Assembly (NCBI GenBank): GCA_963575745.1
Contig: CAUYUJ010014611.1
Span: 365,001-390,085, forward strand
Length of the DNA stretch: 25,085 nt
Direction of reading: 5' to 3'
Source of the DNA: Prorocentrum cordatum
Taxonomy: Eukaryota; Sar; Dinophyceae; Prorocentrales; Prorocentraceae
A program made the translations under genes and the position numbers. The notes under the pieces are model-generated. The model was not told the origin of the DNA and did no database searches. It saw only the letters and a list, made by a program, of their open reading frames with translations. Shown one piece after another: positions 18,525 to 25,085 of this stretch. The stretch's first letter is position 1; each line of letters starts with the position of its first letter.

Positions 18525-20082
18525 TCCCCTACTACCCGAAGATATCGAATGGGCAGTGGGGGCAGGTCGTGGCTCTGCACCTGCTGTACCGCGGCCGCCA
18601 CCCTTGTGCGGTAGTCGTCTGGCACTCCTGTATGCATGTTCTGGTCAGTCGGCGGTCGGTGCTGTACCGGAGTGCCAGGCAGTTTTCCCCGCATTGTGGA
18701 TGGCGTGCCCGGTGGCATCATGCCCAGGAGAGCTGTGCCATGATCAGCTCTGGCCGCAGCGATCCGCTCCATGAGAGTGCCGCTCGGAGCAGGACGCCCT
18801 GGTGTCCCAAATGGGGACTGTACTGGAGTCGACGCCACGGGTGTCATGCCCCTCGGCGTGTGCATGCTGTGCGAGGGGCTCCCTGGCATCTGCTCGAATC
18901 GAGCGGGCTCTCCGAAGATACGGCCGAACGTTTGCGGGTCTCCCTGCGGCTCGGGCATGTCGCTCCTGATCCCATTGACGGGCAGGTTTCCCTGCAGAGC
19001 CTGGCGGTTGCGTGTCACCATCGCGGACATAGCCCCCTGACCGGCGGCCCAGGGGTCTTGTTGGTAAAGTCTGTCCGCTAGCTGTTCCACCTGCTCAGGG
19101 TTCAGGGCAGCCGCGATTTGATCAAGATCTGAGGTGCTGAGGACCTGCCAAGATATGGCGCTAGGCACTTGGCTCGGAGCGCGGCTCGGCGGCTGACTGA
19201 GGGCCGCACTCCCCGCCTCACTCTCATTGATCATGAAGATCTGGTGGGTCTCGGGCTGATTTCCCAGCGTAGTTGGGCTGTAGCGGTCCCCCACCTCTCT
19301 CTGGAAGTACGCCGGTGGGGGCTCATCGTCTCGCCAGGGAGACATCCTGTGCCCAATACTCGCATTGCCCACCGATCTCCACGTGCTTGGCGCCGTCATT
19401 TCGGCTGTGGAGCAGCGTGCACGGCGACTGCCCAAGTATTGTGGGTTCCGCCACTGCTTGCCTGCGGCGATCTCCTCCACATAGTTGATGTAGCACGGCT
19501 CGATGATGCCGTTGACCCCTTCAGAGAGCAGCACGCCGTTGTCGGACCAACAGAACTCGATCTTGTCTTTCAGGGCCTCGTGCCAGTCGATCAAAATGAT
19601 AATCTCGGACTCAGGATCCCATCCGCTCTGCACGTCGCGACGCTGAAGAGTTGGAACAAAGTGGATGCGTGAACGCCCAGTTCCTTTCTTCTTGGCGTTG
19701 TGCTCCTTACGGCAGGAGGGGCCAACCCACATGATACCCTCGAAGGCCGCCCACCTCGCACCGTGAATGGCGACATCAGGGCATGGGGCCGGTCTCCCGG
19801 CAGGGTTGTCGTGCAGCACGATGTACTTGTGCAACGACCAAGGGGCCTTGAGCGTCCACGAGTGCCCCTGAGAGGCACGGATGAACAGATCGGCCGTGCC
19901 AGTATCTCGCATCAAGACCTTGAACTGCATCCGCTGCTTCTCCTCACCGTCCGCCTCGCGGACGTGGACGATCGCCATCATGATTGCAGCCATCTGATCG
20001 ACCGTCTTACCGTAGAAGGTCTCGGAAAAAAAACAAAAAAAAAAAAAAAAAACAAAAAAAAAAAAAAAAAAAAAAAAAAAAA

Positions 20083-20132
<50 letters not shown>

Positions 20133-20503
20133 TCGCGAGTCTCGGCGATGATTTTGGCGTCATCGGACCTCGGGTAGTTCCCGTCGTGTCGAATGCCGTC
20201 GCTCCAGGGAAACTCGTGCACGAGCTCACGGAGATTGATCCAACCATCGTGGTCCTCGAACGTCCTCAGCTTCCACGCTGGGTTGTGCGATTTGTCGGGC
20301 GCGTGCCTGCGGATCTTACTGAGGCACTTGCTGAGCTGCTTGAGCTTGTAGTTCGTGCTGGGAATGATACTCCTCTTTCGGTAACTCGCCATGAACGCCT
20401 CGTCAACTGAACGTATAGGTGGAAGCTTCCGTAGAGCACGTCGGTCGTTGATCAACTCCTGGCCCCCACTCGCGAATGAAGTGTCGCCTGGGTGGCGCAG
20501 CAC
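18416..20503 (-). CDS. Tpt1/KptA-family RNA 2'-phosphotransferase-like domain in retrotransposon polyprotein
   Basis: A 695-codon frame, open further upstream ('GNKPEYVLRHPGD'). KptA-like elements: 'KLKQLSKCLSKIRRHAPD' (Arg66-His67, like the R-H pair of Tpt1) and 'HDGWINLRELV' (the DGWV..D.L element); after a homopolymer insertion, 'LFIRASQGHSW' (Arg209, IRANQGHS in the family), 'VAIHGARWAAFEGI' (HG..W..I), 'RSRIHFVP' (R.HIHL), 'EIIILIDWHEAL' and 'FCWSDNGVLLSEG' (F.RS.NGV.LT.G). Tpt1 removes a 2'-phosphate from RNA with NAD+, the last step of tRNA splicing. The fourth family arginine (SGxR) seems lost: the sequence reads SGWD (293-296). After about residue 346 follow Pro/Ser-rich linkers with hairpin-coded LGNQP, QGNLP and RGKLP. 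Confident as a family match, unsure about activity. Confidence 0.82.
20026..20145 (-). repeat. In-frame 120-nt homopolymer insertion with 7-bp flanking duplication
   Basis: The plus strand has 104 nt of A interrupted by single C at 20034, 20053 and 20083, then GGGTCGCGA. GTCTCGG stands directly before it (20019-20025) and again at its end (20139-20145). Removing 120 nt joins 'IIAET' to 'FYGK' without changing frame, so the insertion explains a poly-Phe run in the KptA-like domain. It may be a true insertion or an assembly artefact. Confidence 0.8.
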
Positions 20504-20790
20504 ATATTCGGGCTTGTTTCCCGCAGTGGAGCCTCTGCTGCTGACGATGCTGCGGCTCCTGATGATGAAGAAGAGGCTGCGGCTGCAGCGCCTGGCGGGT
20601 TTCCCCGCGACATCTCTCGGCTGGCTCTGCTCCTGATCTTCGGCACCCAGTTGCCCCGAGGCATAGCGCCCTTCTCGGACTCCTTGGAGCGCGTCGCCAC
20701 TGGCGATGCAGGCGTAGGAGTATACCCTGTACGCTCAAACGCCTTGGCCTTGTTGGCGATGGAGCCACTCCGGCTCGGCTGACGCCGGTG
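20452..20790 (-). pseudogene. Short linker frame between the 575-codon frame and the KptA frame
   Basis: The frame is open from about 20790 to 20452 and holds 'IANKAKAFERTGYTP', 'RSKESEKGAMPRGNWVP' and 'MSRGNPPG' followed by Ala/Ser runs. A perfect hairpin (20595) codes RGNPP. It lies between two longer frames in other phases, so it is probably part of one chain broken by frameshifts. No domain. Confidence 0.5.
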
Positions 20791-20805
20791 GATCTCCAGG
20801 GAGTC

Positions 20806-22533
20806 CTAAAGCTGTTGTCTGGGGTCCGCTCTTTGCGCAGGGCTTGCTCGCGCCGTTGACTTCGGCACCTCGGAGAGGGGCCTTCCCGTCTGCGCATCGA
20901 ACCCGAGCTCCTCGGAGCGGGTAGAGGGGTTCTTCTGTCTTTCGCCTGAAGGCGTCCTGTATTCACAAGTCTCGCTTTCCGAAGCTTTTGGGATCGTCGG
21001 TGGCTTCATTGCTTCGGCTTGCGACTCCAGCAGCATTCGGCGAATTGCCTCGCGGGTGCGCTCTTCCGCCAACCGCTTGCGTTCTGCCTCTGCTGCGACT
21101 CGTTGGACCTCCTGCTCGTCGTCGCTCGCCATCTCGTACGTGTGAGCCTGACTGGAGACACCGGGCGGGTTTCCCCGCGGAGGGCTAGTCCCCTGGGCAG
21201 GAGGATCTTTGAGGCGCATGGCCTCGAGACGGCTGTTGACCGCATTGATCTCCTCTTGGGTCATGGGCGCAAGAAGTGGATGACCCTCCTTTGCAGGAGT
21301 GCGGCCCCTGTTAGGGCTTAGGACGTCGCTGAGGCCGACAGGACAGCCAGGTGGGTGTTCCTGGAACTCCTGCGAGCACGGGCCGCAAGCAGCGTTCGGC
21401 CTGTAGCGGCGGCACTCCTCGATGATGGCTCTCAGCTGTCTCCGCGCTGCTTCTTTATCAGGTCGTCGAATGTTCGTAGCGATCTGATAACCGCCCCGTA
21501 TGGACTTGCCCTGGGCGTCCCTGTAGATAGGGTTGCCCTGTCCGAAGGCAGAGTGTTCGCCCGTTCTGCGCCTGGGATCGTTGTAGGCTAGCAGCTGACC
21601 CCCACGTCGGGCAGCATGCTCTGATGGAGCTGCCTGCCGCCATTCACGTGGGAGCCGTCCTTGGGGGTGTGGGTCGTCTCTAGGACGTGTATGCGAGCGA
21701 GACCTCCTGGCCTGTTCATCGGATGGTGCTGCTGACATGGCCTGGGCAGGAACTGGCATTGTCTCCTGGGCAAGCATAGGCGGCACATCTTGGGCCGGCA
21801 GGTCTCCCTGCTGTTGAGGGTCCGACATGATGAGGTCTTGTGCGGGTGGTTGTGCTTCGGTTTCGTTTCCGTCGAAGTCCACCTCCTCGTCTTCGCCGTT
21901 GACGCTCATCATGAGGATGGTGGTCTCGTCTTCACACAGTCCACAGCCGTCCTCATCTTCGGTTTCTGAAGTAGGATTGCCAATGATAAGAGTCATCGGC
22001 CCACTCGGGGCAGGCAGGTTTCCCTGCTGCGGTGGCATCTGGGCACCGCTGGGCTGTCCCGGCATCGGTGGTGCGGTTGTCGGACCAGGCTCGTTGCCGT
22101 GCACGGGGTGCGCCTCAAGCTGAGCATAGTCATAAGAGGGCTTTCCGATGATGTTGCGCATGGCCGCATGATCGGGGCGTTGCCCCGCCGCCTGGAGACC
22201 CCGTCCTGGCGGAGGAGGCGCCTGTTCACGCCGCGTGGTGGCCCTCTGAAGGGCTTGGCGCCAGCGCCCCCTTGCATGCCATAGATGCCGCTGTGCATCT
22301 TCGGGGAGCACGCTGTCGATGAGAGAGAAAGCAGCCGTCAGCAAGTCCGAGTCGTCACAGACGTCGGAGCCCTGCAGCATCATGTGGCCGCTCTCAACAC
22401 TCCGTTGACTTTCTGGACACTCTTCGGCTTGAGCAGCATGCATCTGCATGAGGGCGGGCAGCACCGCGTATGGTCCGCACACACCCGGCGCGAGCATGCC
22501 AGGTGGCTCGCGGGGATTGCCTGGCACGCCCAC
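20806..22533 (-). CDS. Charged, proline/glutamine-rich retrotransposon polyprotein part
   Basis: A 575-codon open frame, starting in practice further upstream ('NGTGVSGPIVGVPGNP'). I recognise no enzyme. Visible parts: a helix-rich start ('LTAAFSLIDSVLPEDAQRHLWHARGRW'); an acidic part around 'EDEDGCGLCEDETT'; long Pro/Gln linkers with hairpin-coded QGNLP, QGDLP and HGNEP; a basic part 'REWRQAAPSEHAARRGG'; a segment with 'AACGPCSQEFQEHPPGCP' that could bind a metal through its three cysteines; and a C-terminal helix 'EEQVQRVAAEAERKRLAEERTR'-like stretch with coiled-coil character. It lies between Gag and the KptA-like domain, where ordinary copia elements have nothing. It could be structural (Gag-related) or an accessory protein. 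It overlaps no neighbour in frame. Confidence 0.55.
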   Translation of the reverse strand: MGVPGNPREPPGMLAPGVCGPYAVLPALMQMHAAQAEECPESQRSVESGHMMLQGSDVCDDSDLLTAAFSLIDSVLPEDAQRHLWHARGRWRQALQRATTRREQAPPPPGRGLQAAGQRPDHAAMRNIIGKPSYDYAQLEAHPVHGNEPGPTTAPPMPGQPSGAQMPPQQGNLPAPSGPMTLIIGNPTSETEDEDGCGLCEDETTILMMSVNGEDEEVDFDGNETEAQPPAQDLIMSDPQQQGDLPAQDVPPMLAQETMPVPAQAMSAAPSDEQARRSRSHTRPRDDPHPQGRLPREWRQAAPSEHAARRGGQLLAYNDPRRRTGEHSAFGQGNPIYRDAQGKSIRGGYQIATNIRRPDKEAARRQLRAIIEECRRYRPNAACGPCSQEFQEHPPGCPVGLSDVLSPNRGRTPAKEGHPLLAPMTQEEINAVNSRLEAMRLKDPPAQGTSPPRGNPPGVSSQAHTYEMASDDEQEVQRVAAEAERKRLAEERTREAIRRMLLESQAEAMKPPTIPKASESETCEYRTPSGERQKNPSTRSEELGFDAQTGRPLSEVPKSTARASPAQRADPRQQL

Positions 22534-22947
22534 GATGGGGCCTGAGACTCCAGTTCCATTAACTCGCAGTAATTTGGCGGATGCACTGGAGCAGGCCTGT
22601 TTCCAGGCAAGAGGTCTGACTGATGCCGAAGGTTATGTTCGATCTCCGAGGAGGTGGCCTCGACAGTGTCGGCCTCCATCTGGTCCTCGTCACTGCTCTC
22701 GAAGGCCATGATGTTGCCTGGATTGCCGAACATCCAGTCAAGGAAGGAAAAGGGGCTGGTTTCCCAGCGTTCCGTTCTCCACAGGCGTGAGCTGGATGGC
22801 TCCGAAGTCGAACCTGCGGAGGTACTCGAGGTAGTACGCGTAGAGCCCGTGGCCGTGCGCTTCGATCTCGCCCAGCATGTCCACGTTGCTGACCCAAGTG
22901 AAGAATATCTGTTCCAGCCTCGAAATCTTGGAGGCTAAGATACTCAA
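22380..22947 (-). pseudogene. Fragments between Gag and the 575-codon frame
   Basis: Two frames, 22738-22947 ('FFTWVSNVDMLGEIEAHG', 'YAYYLEYLRRFDFGAIQLTP') and 22380-22733 ('MFGNPGNIMAFESSDEDQME', 'LRHQSDLLPGNRPAPVH'), appear to be successive parts of one chain shifted near 22915, 22740 and 22540. Hairpins at 22755 and 22595 code LGNQP and PGNRP. No known domain; the first part looks folded (aromatic and mixed), the second acidic and disordered. Confidence 0.45.
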
Positions 22948-23511
22948 TTACAGGTTCACTTGAGCCCGAATTGACTTCGGACGACCTACCCTTTCCATTC
23001 CCTTTCACTGGGCAATCCTCCACGAGGTGATCGGTACTATCACATTCATGGCACTTCTTTAAGATCTGGCCGCCTTTACCTCGCGGGTTTCCCCGCCTAC
23101 CTTTGCCTTTGCCTGAGGTTTCCCTGCGGCCTTTTCCACGACCCTGCCCCGCGAAAAATATCTCATCATGCTGATGGTCTGAGAGCCTCTGGAGGAAGGC
23201 CGTGGTGCCTCGTCCGTGCAACCTTCGGCGACCCGTTTGCCTTTGCCTTTGCCTGTGAAGCTCCTCCTTATCCTCCTCCTAACACGACGCGCTGGTTTTC
23301 GTGTAAACCTCCTCCACCTACGCTTTACTTGCTGTAATAACCAAAACAGATGCTCGGCACGCTGGTTACCACCTTCCATTTGCATGATATCTGACCAGTC
23401 TAGCGGTTCGGCGCCATCTGACGATATCGCGTCGGTGTCGGTGCCTGAGTCGAAGTCATCGTTTCCTATGTAGGTGGGTACTCCGTCGTTTAGGGGGTTC
23501 GCTTCTCCCTA
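22915..23511 (-). pseudogene. gag: Gag C-terminal part: basic GKGK region and CCHC zinc knuckle
   Basis: The frame is open from about 23511, with 'TYIGNDDFDSGTDTDAIS', 'AEHLFWLLQQVKRRWRRF' and Arg/Lys/Gly runs, then shifts at about 23200 into the frame of 22559-23221. That has 'FFAGQGRGKGRRETSGKGKG', RGNPR coded by the hairpin at 23083, and 'CHECDSTDHLVEDC', a perfect C-x2-C-x4-H-x4-C knuckle (about 23010-23055). The W..F.-basic-GKGK-knuckle order is typical for Gag of dinoflagellate copia elements. The knuckle and basic tails bind genomic RNA, so this is the natural partner to test for binding of the hairpins. Confidence 0.8.
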
Positions 23512-23719
23512 TAGAGAGCGGTGAGGCTGAGGTTCTCTAGGAGGAGGGCTGGCTGCCCAGCTAGGTTGCGATCTATCCCCTCCCCGAAGAGCAGTAGTTT
23601 CACCAGGGTCGTCGGCCCAAATGTGCATGGGCCCGTTGCCAGGCGGAGCTTCAGAGGTTAAGGTAATCTACAAATTTCCACGCCCAATTTCCCTTCCCCT
23701 TCCAAACACTGATCCTATG

Positions 23720-24353
23720 TTACCAGGAGACCGTTCTGACAAATGGCCTATCGAGCGCATCCCTCTCACCTAGTTCTTCATACTGTTGTTGTGTTCGGGG
23801 CATTTGGTGGTTGAGTGGTTGTAAGAGTTGCATGGCTCGCTGGTTGCCGACGCCTGAGGCGCGGAATAGGATGGTCGTAGGTAGCTGGAAGTTGGGAAGG
23901 TCAAAGCCCACCGATTGTGCCTCAAGACGGGCCATTTCGAACCGAGGAAGGGTAACGTCGATTCGTTCCCCGTGAGGCACATGGAAGTCGATGAGCTGAG
24001 TGCCTGAGGTGAGCTGGCGCTCATCCTCCAAGCGTTCGAACTTCATGCTTAGGAGGAACATGATGTATGTTACTGGGTCGGTGGACACCGTCGATGTCCG
24101 CACCATAGTTCATGATGTCAGGTGGTACCCTCATGGCGAGTGTCCTCGCGAGGCCGCCCAGGCCGCGTTGCACGGCGGCTGCTTGGGCTTGTGGCGTCGT
24201 GCGCCCGCTCGTGACGTTAAGCCACGCGTTGACCTCGTAGACGTACTCGCGAAAAAGGCACGTTGCCTTGGGGGTCCCAGCATGGGCCGTGTGTTTGCCC
24301 ATCGGTGCTATTGTCTCCTCGGCGCGTGTGTCCGATTGCCGCGCCCAGCACAA
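23720..24353 (-). pseudogene. gag: Gag capsid-like region, broken by frameshift
   Basis: The 24021-24353 frame has 'REYVYEVNAWLNVTSG' and 'GLGGLARTLAMRVPPDIMNYG'. The 23720-24106 frame continues with 'DPVTYIMFLLSMKFERLED', 'TSGTQLIDFHVPHGERIDV', 'RFEMARLEAQSVGFDLPNF' and 'LLQPLNHQMPRTQQQYEEL'. Together they are the UBN2-like capsid region of a copia Gag, shifted by one base near 24085. A second shift follows after 'QQQYEEL': the neighbouring frame reads 'MRSIGHLSERSPGNIGSVF'. Gag packs the RNA in particles. It may be dead or poorly assembled. A loop-variant hairpin lies at 24136-24149. Confidence 0.82.
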
Positions 24354-24768
24354 ACCATATAATGGCGAAGATAACCAAACCCAACCTGTGGAGGTATGGG
24401 TGGTTATCAGGCGCGTTGCCGCGCTGGGGCGGGTATATTGGCGCCTTGTCGAGTCTACGAGGCGCTTTATCTTGCGGGTCTCCCCGCTTATGCTTCAGGT
24501 ACTGCGCTTTCGGCTCGTTGCCGAGCGGTCGGTGATAGCGTAGTGATGAAGCGTATATGGTACCAATGTTGTTGTCTAGACGTCGTACCTCTCGTGTTGC
24601 TTCTTGCTCTTGGGTTGATCCTCGTAAATGTTGGTGGAGTGGTGGCGCAGGGTAGAGGGTGGTCACGAGGATCGTGCCCGGTAGTGTGAGAATAAGAAGA
24701 GCAAGAGCTGACCACACGAGAGTGCGGCCAGCTCCGCTACCAAGTCTGAAATGACTCTGGTAGGTCAT
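24217..24768 (-). CDS. Leader frame with two hydrophobic segments, probable Gag N-terminus
   Basis: A 183-codon frame whose first ATG (24768) is inside the 5' LTR and which reads through the primer binding site, an odd feature for a genuine protein. Hydrophobic stretches are at about residues 16-39 ('TLVWSALALLILTLPGTILV') and 129-146 ('LGLVIFAIIWFVLGAAIG'), each long enough to cross a membrane. Between them lie basic, Pro-rich parts with three perfect hairpins (24513, 24474, 24411) coding LGNEP, RGDPQ and RGNAP. Its end, 'DPQGNVPFSR', seems to join the Gag frame 'REYVYEVNAW' after a frameshift near 24250, so it may be the amino end of Gag. The true start is unknown. Confidence 0.45.
   Translation of the reverse strand: MTYQSHFRLGSGAGRTLVWSALALLILTLPGTILVTTLYPAPPLHQHLRGSTQEQEATREVRRLDNNIGTIYASSLRYHRPLGNEPKAQYLKHKRGDPQDKAPRRLDKAPIYPPQRGNAPDNHPYLHRLGLVIFAIIWFVLGAAIGHTRRGDNSTDGQTHGPCWDPQGNVPFSRVRLRGQRVA
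24731..24742 (-). promoter_or_regulatory. Primer binding site, initiator tRNA-Met type
   Basis: The coding strand reads TGGTAGCGGAGC directly next to the LTR. Its complement is a tRNA 3' end that finishes in CCA (GCTCCGCTACCA). This is close to eukaryotic initiator tRNA-Met ends (human ends in CTGCTACCA), the usual primer of copia elements. It would prime minus-strand cDNA synthesis and fixes the element's orientation independently of the genes. Confidence 0.8.
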
Positions 24769-24980
24769 ATTGCATCAAATTCCATGTCGAAGGAATACGA
24801 TATGGGGTGTGGATGGGTAAGATAGGAGAAGATCGATGTATCGGTCTTTCCAGCACGTAGCGAATACCAAGTCAGGTATCCGGGCAAATAGGGCGCGCGT
24901 GCCTTGAGCCATAAGGCAGCGACGCGCAGGCTATACTCCCGTTTGCATATAACATCTCCCAAAGAGCTACCCTGAAAGTC
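24743..24980 (-). repeat. 5' LTR (right copy)
   Basis: Direct repeat of 9187-9424. Its inner edge (24743) is directly followed, in the coding sense, by the primer binding site. Transcription should start inside it and run leftwards. No TATA box or poly(A) signal could be assigned with confidence. Confidence 0.88.
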
Positions 24981-25085
24981 CCCGCCGAGTCGCTGGCCCA
25001 TTCGTGCGAAATTGAACAGCCTGCCAAAAACCACTGGAAAATACTTGATGTTGGCCTTGTGGGCCCCTTGGAGTCCACGGGGGAA
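24981..25085. other. Right flank of the retrotransposon
   Basis: Sequence outside the 5' LTR. The last 35 bases (GGCCTTGTGGGCCCCTTGGAG) resemble the CTTGGGCC minisatellite on the left side, so the element may have inserted within that repeat family. No gene seen. Confidence 0.4.

Larger units (their letters stand above)
9553..24526 (-). repeat. Dispersed 14-nt GNRA-tetraloop hairpin family (39 copies)
   Basis: Coding-sense consensus is GCNNG-GNRA-CNNGC, usually followed by C. Perfect copies start at 9553, 9728, 11131, 12030, 12437, 14192, 15330, 15590, 16741, 17213, 17783, 17864, 18374, 18982, 19788, 20595, 21165, 21798, 22014, 22595, 22755, 23083, 24411, 24474 and 24513 (each 14 nt). Copies with one G.U pair on the coding strand start at 12504, 16209, 16387, 16652, 19255 and 23631. 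Copies with a mismatch or short stem: 11769, 15612, 17246, 18679, 18934, 22089. Loop variants: 10334 (GAAG) and 24136 (GACA). Loops are GAAA, GAGA or GCAA; middle stem triplets are CGG, CAG, CGA, CTC, CTG, CCT, CGC, CAC and CCG. I found none in 1-9186. Function unknown. Confidence 0.85.
9187..24980 (-). mobile_element. Giant Ty1/copia-type LTR retrotransposon, about 15.8 kb, decayed
   Basis: The element is bounded by 238-bp direct repeats 15,556 bp apart and read on the minus strand. In coding order it has a tRNA-type PBS next to the right LTR, Gag with a CCHC knuckle, extra domains (KptA-like and RING-H2), a retropepsin-like domain, integrase, RT with HVDD, RNase H, a 3' UTR and the left LTR. 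Integrase before RT is the copia order. It is about three times the usual copia length because of the extra regions between Gag and protease and between protease and integrase. In-frame stops (15741, 15702, 10716, 9976) and many frameshifts imply an inactive copy. I found no convincing target-site duplication. A family of GNRA hairpins is dispersed along it. Confidence 0.9.

Noticed and set aside
9553-24526. CRISPR-like array of short palindromic repeats
   Set aside because: Spacing is irregular, the repeats vary, and they lie within coding frames of a eukaryotic retrotransposon.

Overview
The window is nuclear DNA of a eukaryote, most probably a dinoflagellate. The reasons are the Gag, protease, integrase and reverse transcriptase of its large Ty1/copia-type LTR retrotransposon, which resemble the copia-like families I know from dinoflagellate genomes; a decayed LINE of the same flavour; huge trinucleotide tracts; and no bacterial-style gene layout. 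All family calls come from reading motifs, with no database search. I cannot name the genus.

Layout. 1-1410 is a CAT-type microsatellite, followed by a CTC tract (1589-1733) and a stretch without recognisable genes. About 3230-7570 holds a decayed LINE on the minus strand, with RT, a cysteine-rich segment and RNase H pieces in several frames. 7651-9186 is repeat-rich: CTC, a GA-rich polypurine stretch, a degenerate 'CTTGGGCC' minisatellite, CA and AT microsatellites, then the same minisatellite family inverted. From 9187 to 24980 lies one giant copia-type LTR retrotransposon on the minus strand, about 15.8 kb, bounded by 238-bp direct repeats that differ at 11 positions by my count. A tRNA-type primer binding site abuts the right-hand (5') LTR. 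24981-25085 is flank.

In coding order (right to left) the element carries: 5' LTR; PBS; a leader frame with two hydrophobic segments; Gag with a CCHC knuckle; a long charged/proline-rich region; a Tpt1/KptA-type RNA 2'-phosphotransferase domain; linkers; a RING-H2 finger; a retropepsin-like domain; a possible methyltransferase-like fold; Cys/His-rich pre-integrase segments; DDE integrase; copia RT (HVDD); RNase H; a short 3' UTR; 3' LTR. At least four in-frame stops and many frameshifts break it, so this copy looks inactive unless some breaks are assembly errors.

The most unusual signal is a dispersed family of 14-nt hairpins along the element. In the coding sense each is a 5-bp GC-rich stem closed by a GNRA tetraloop, consensus GCNNG-GNRA-CNNGC. 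I count 25 perfect copies, 6 with a G.U pair and 8 degenerate ones, and none in the 9.2 kb to the left. Most are read in one frame, giving a pentapeptide x-G-(N/D)-y-P in which codons x and y are reverse complements (R..P, Q..L, L..E, L..Q, P..R, H..V). The covariation therefore acts on nucleic acid, not on the protein. The hairpins, together with the captured KptA and RING domains, are the best candidate for an undescribed system here.
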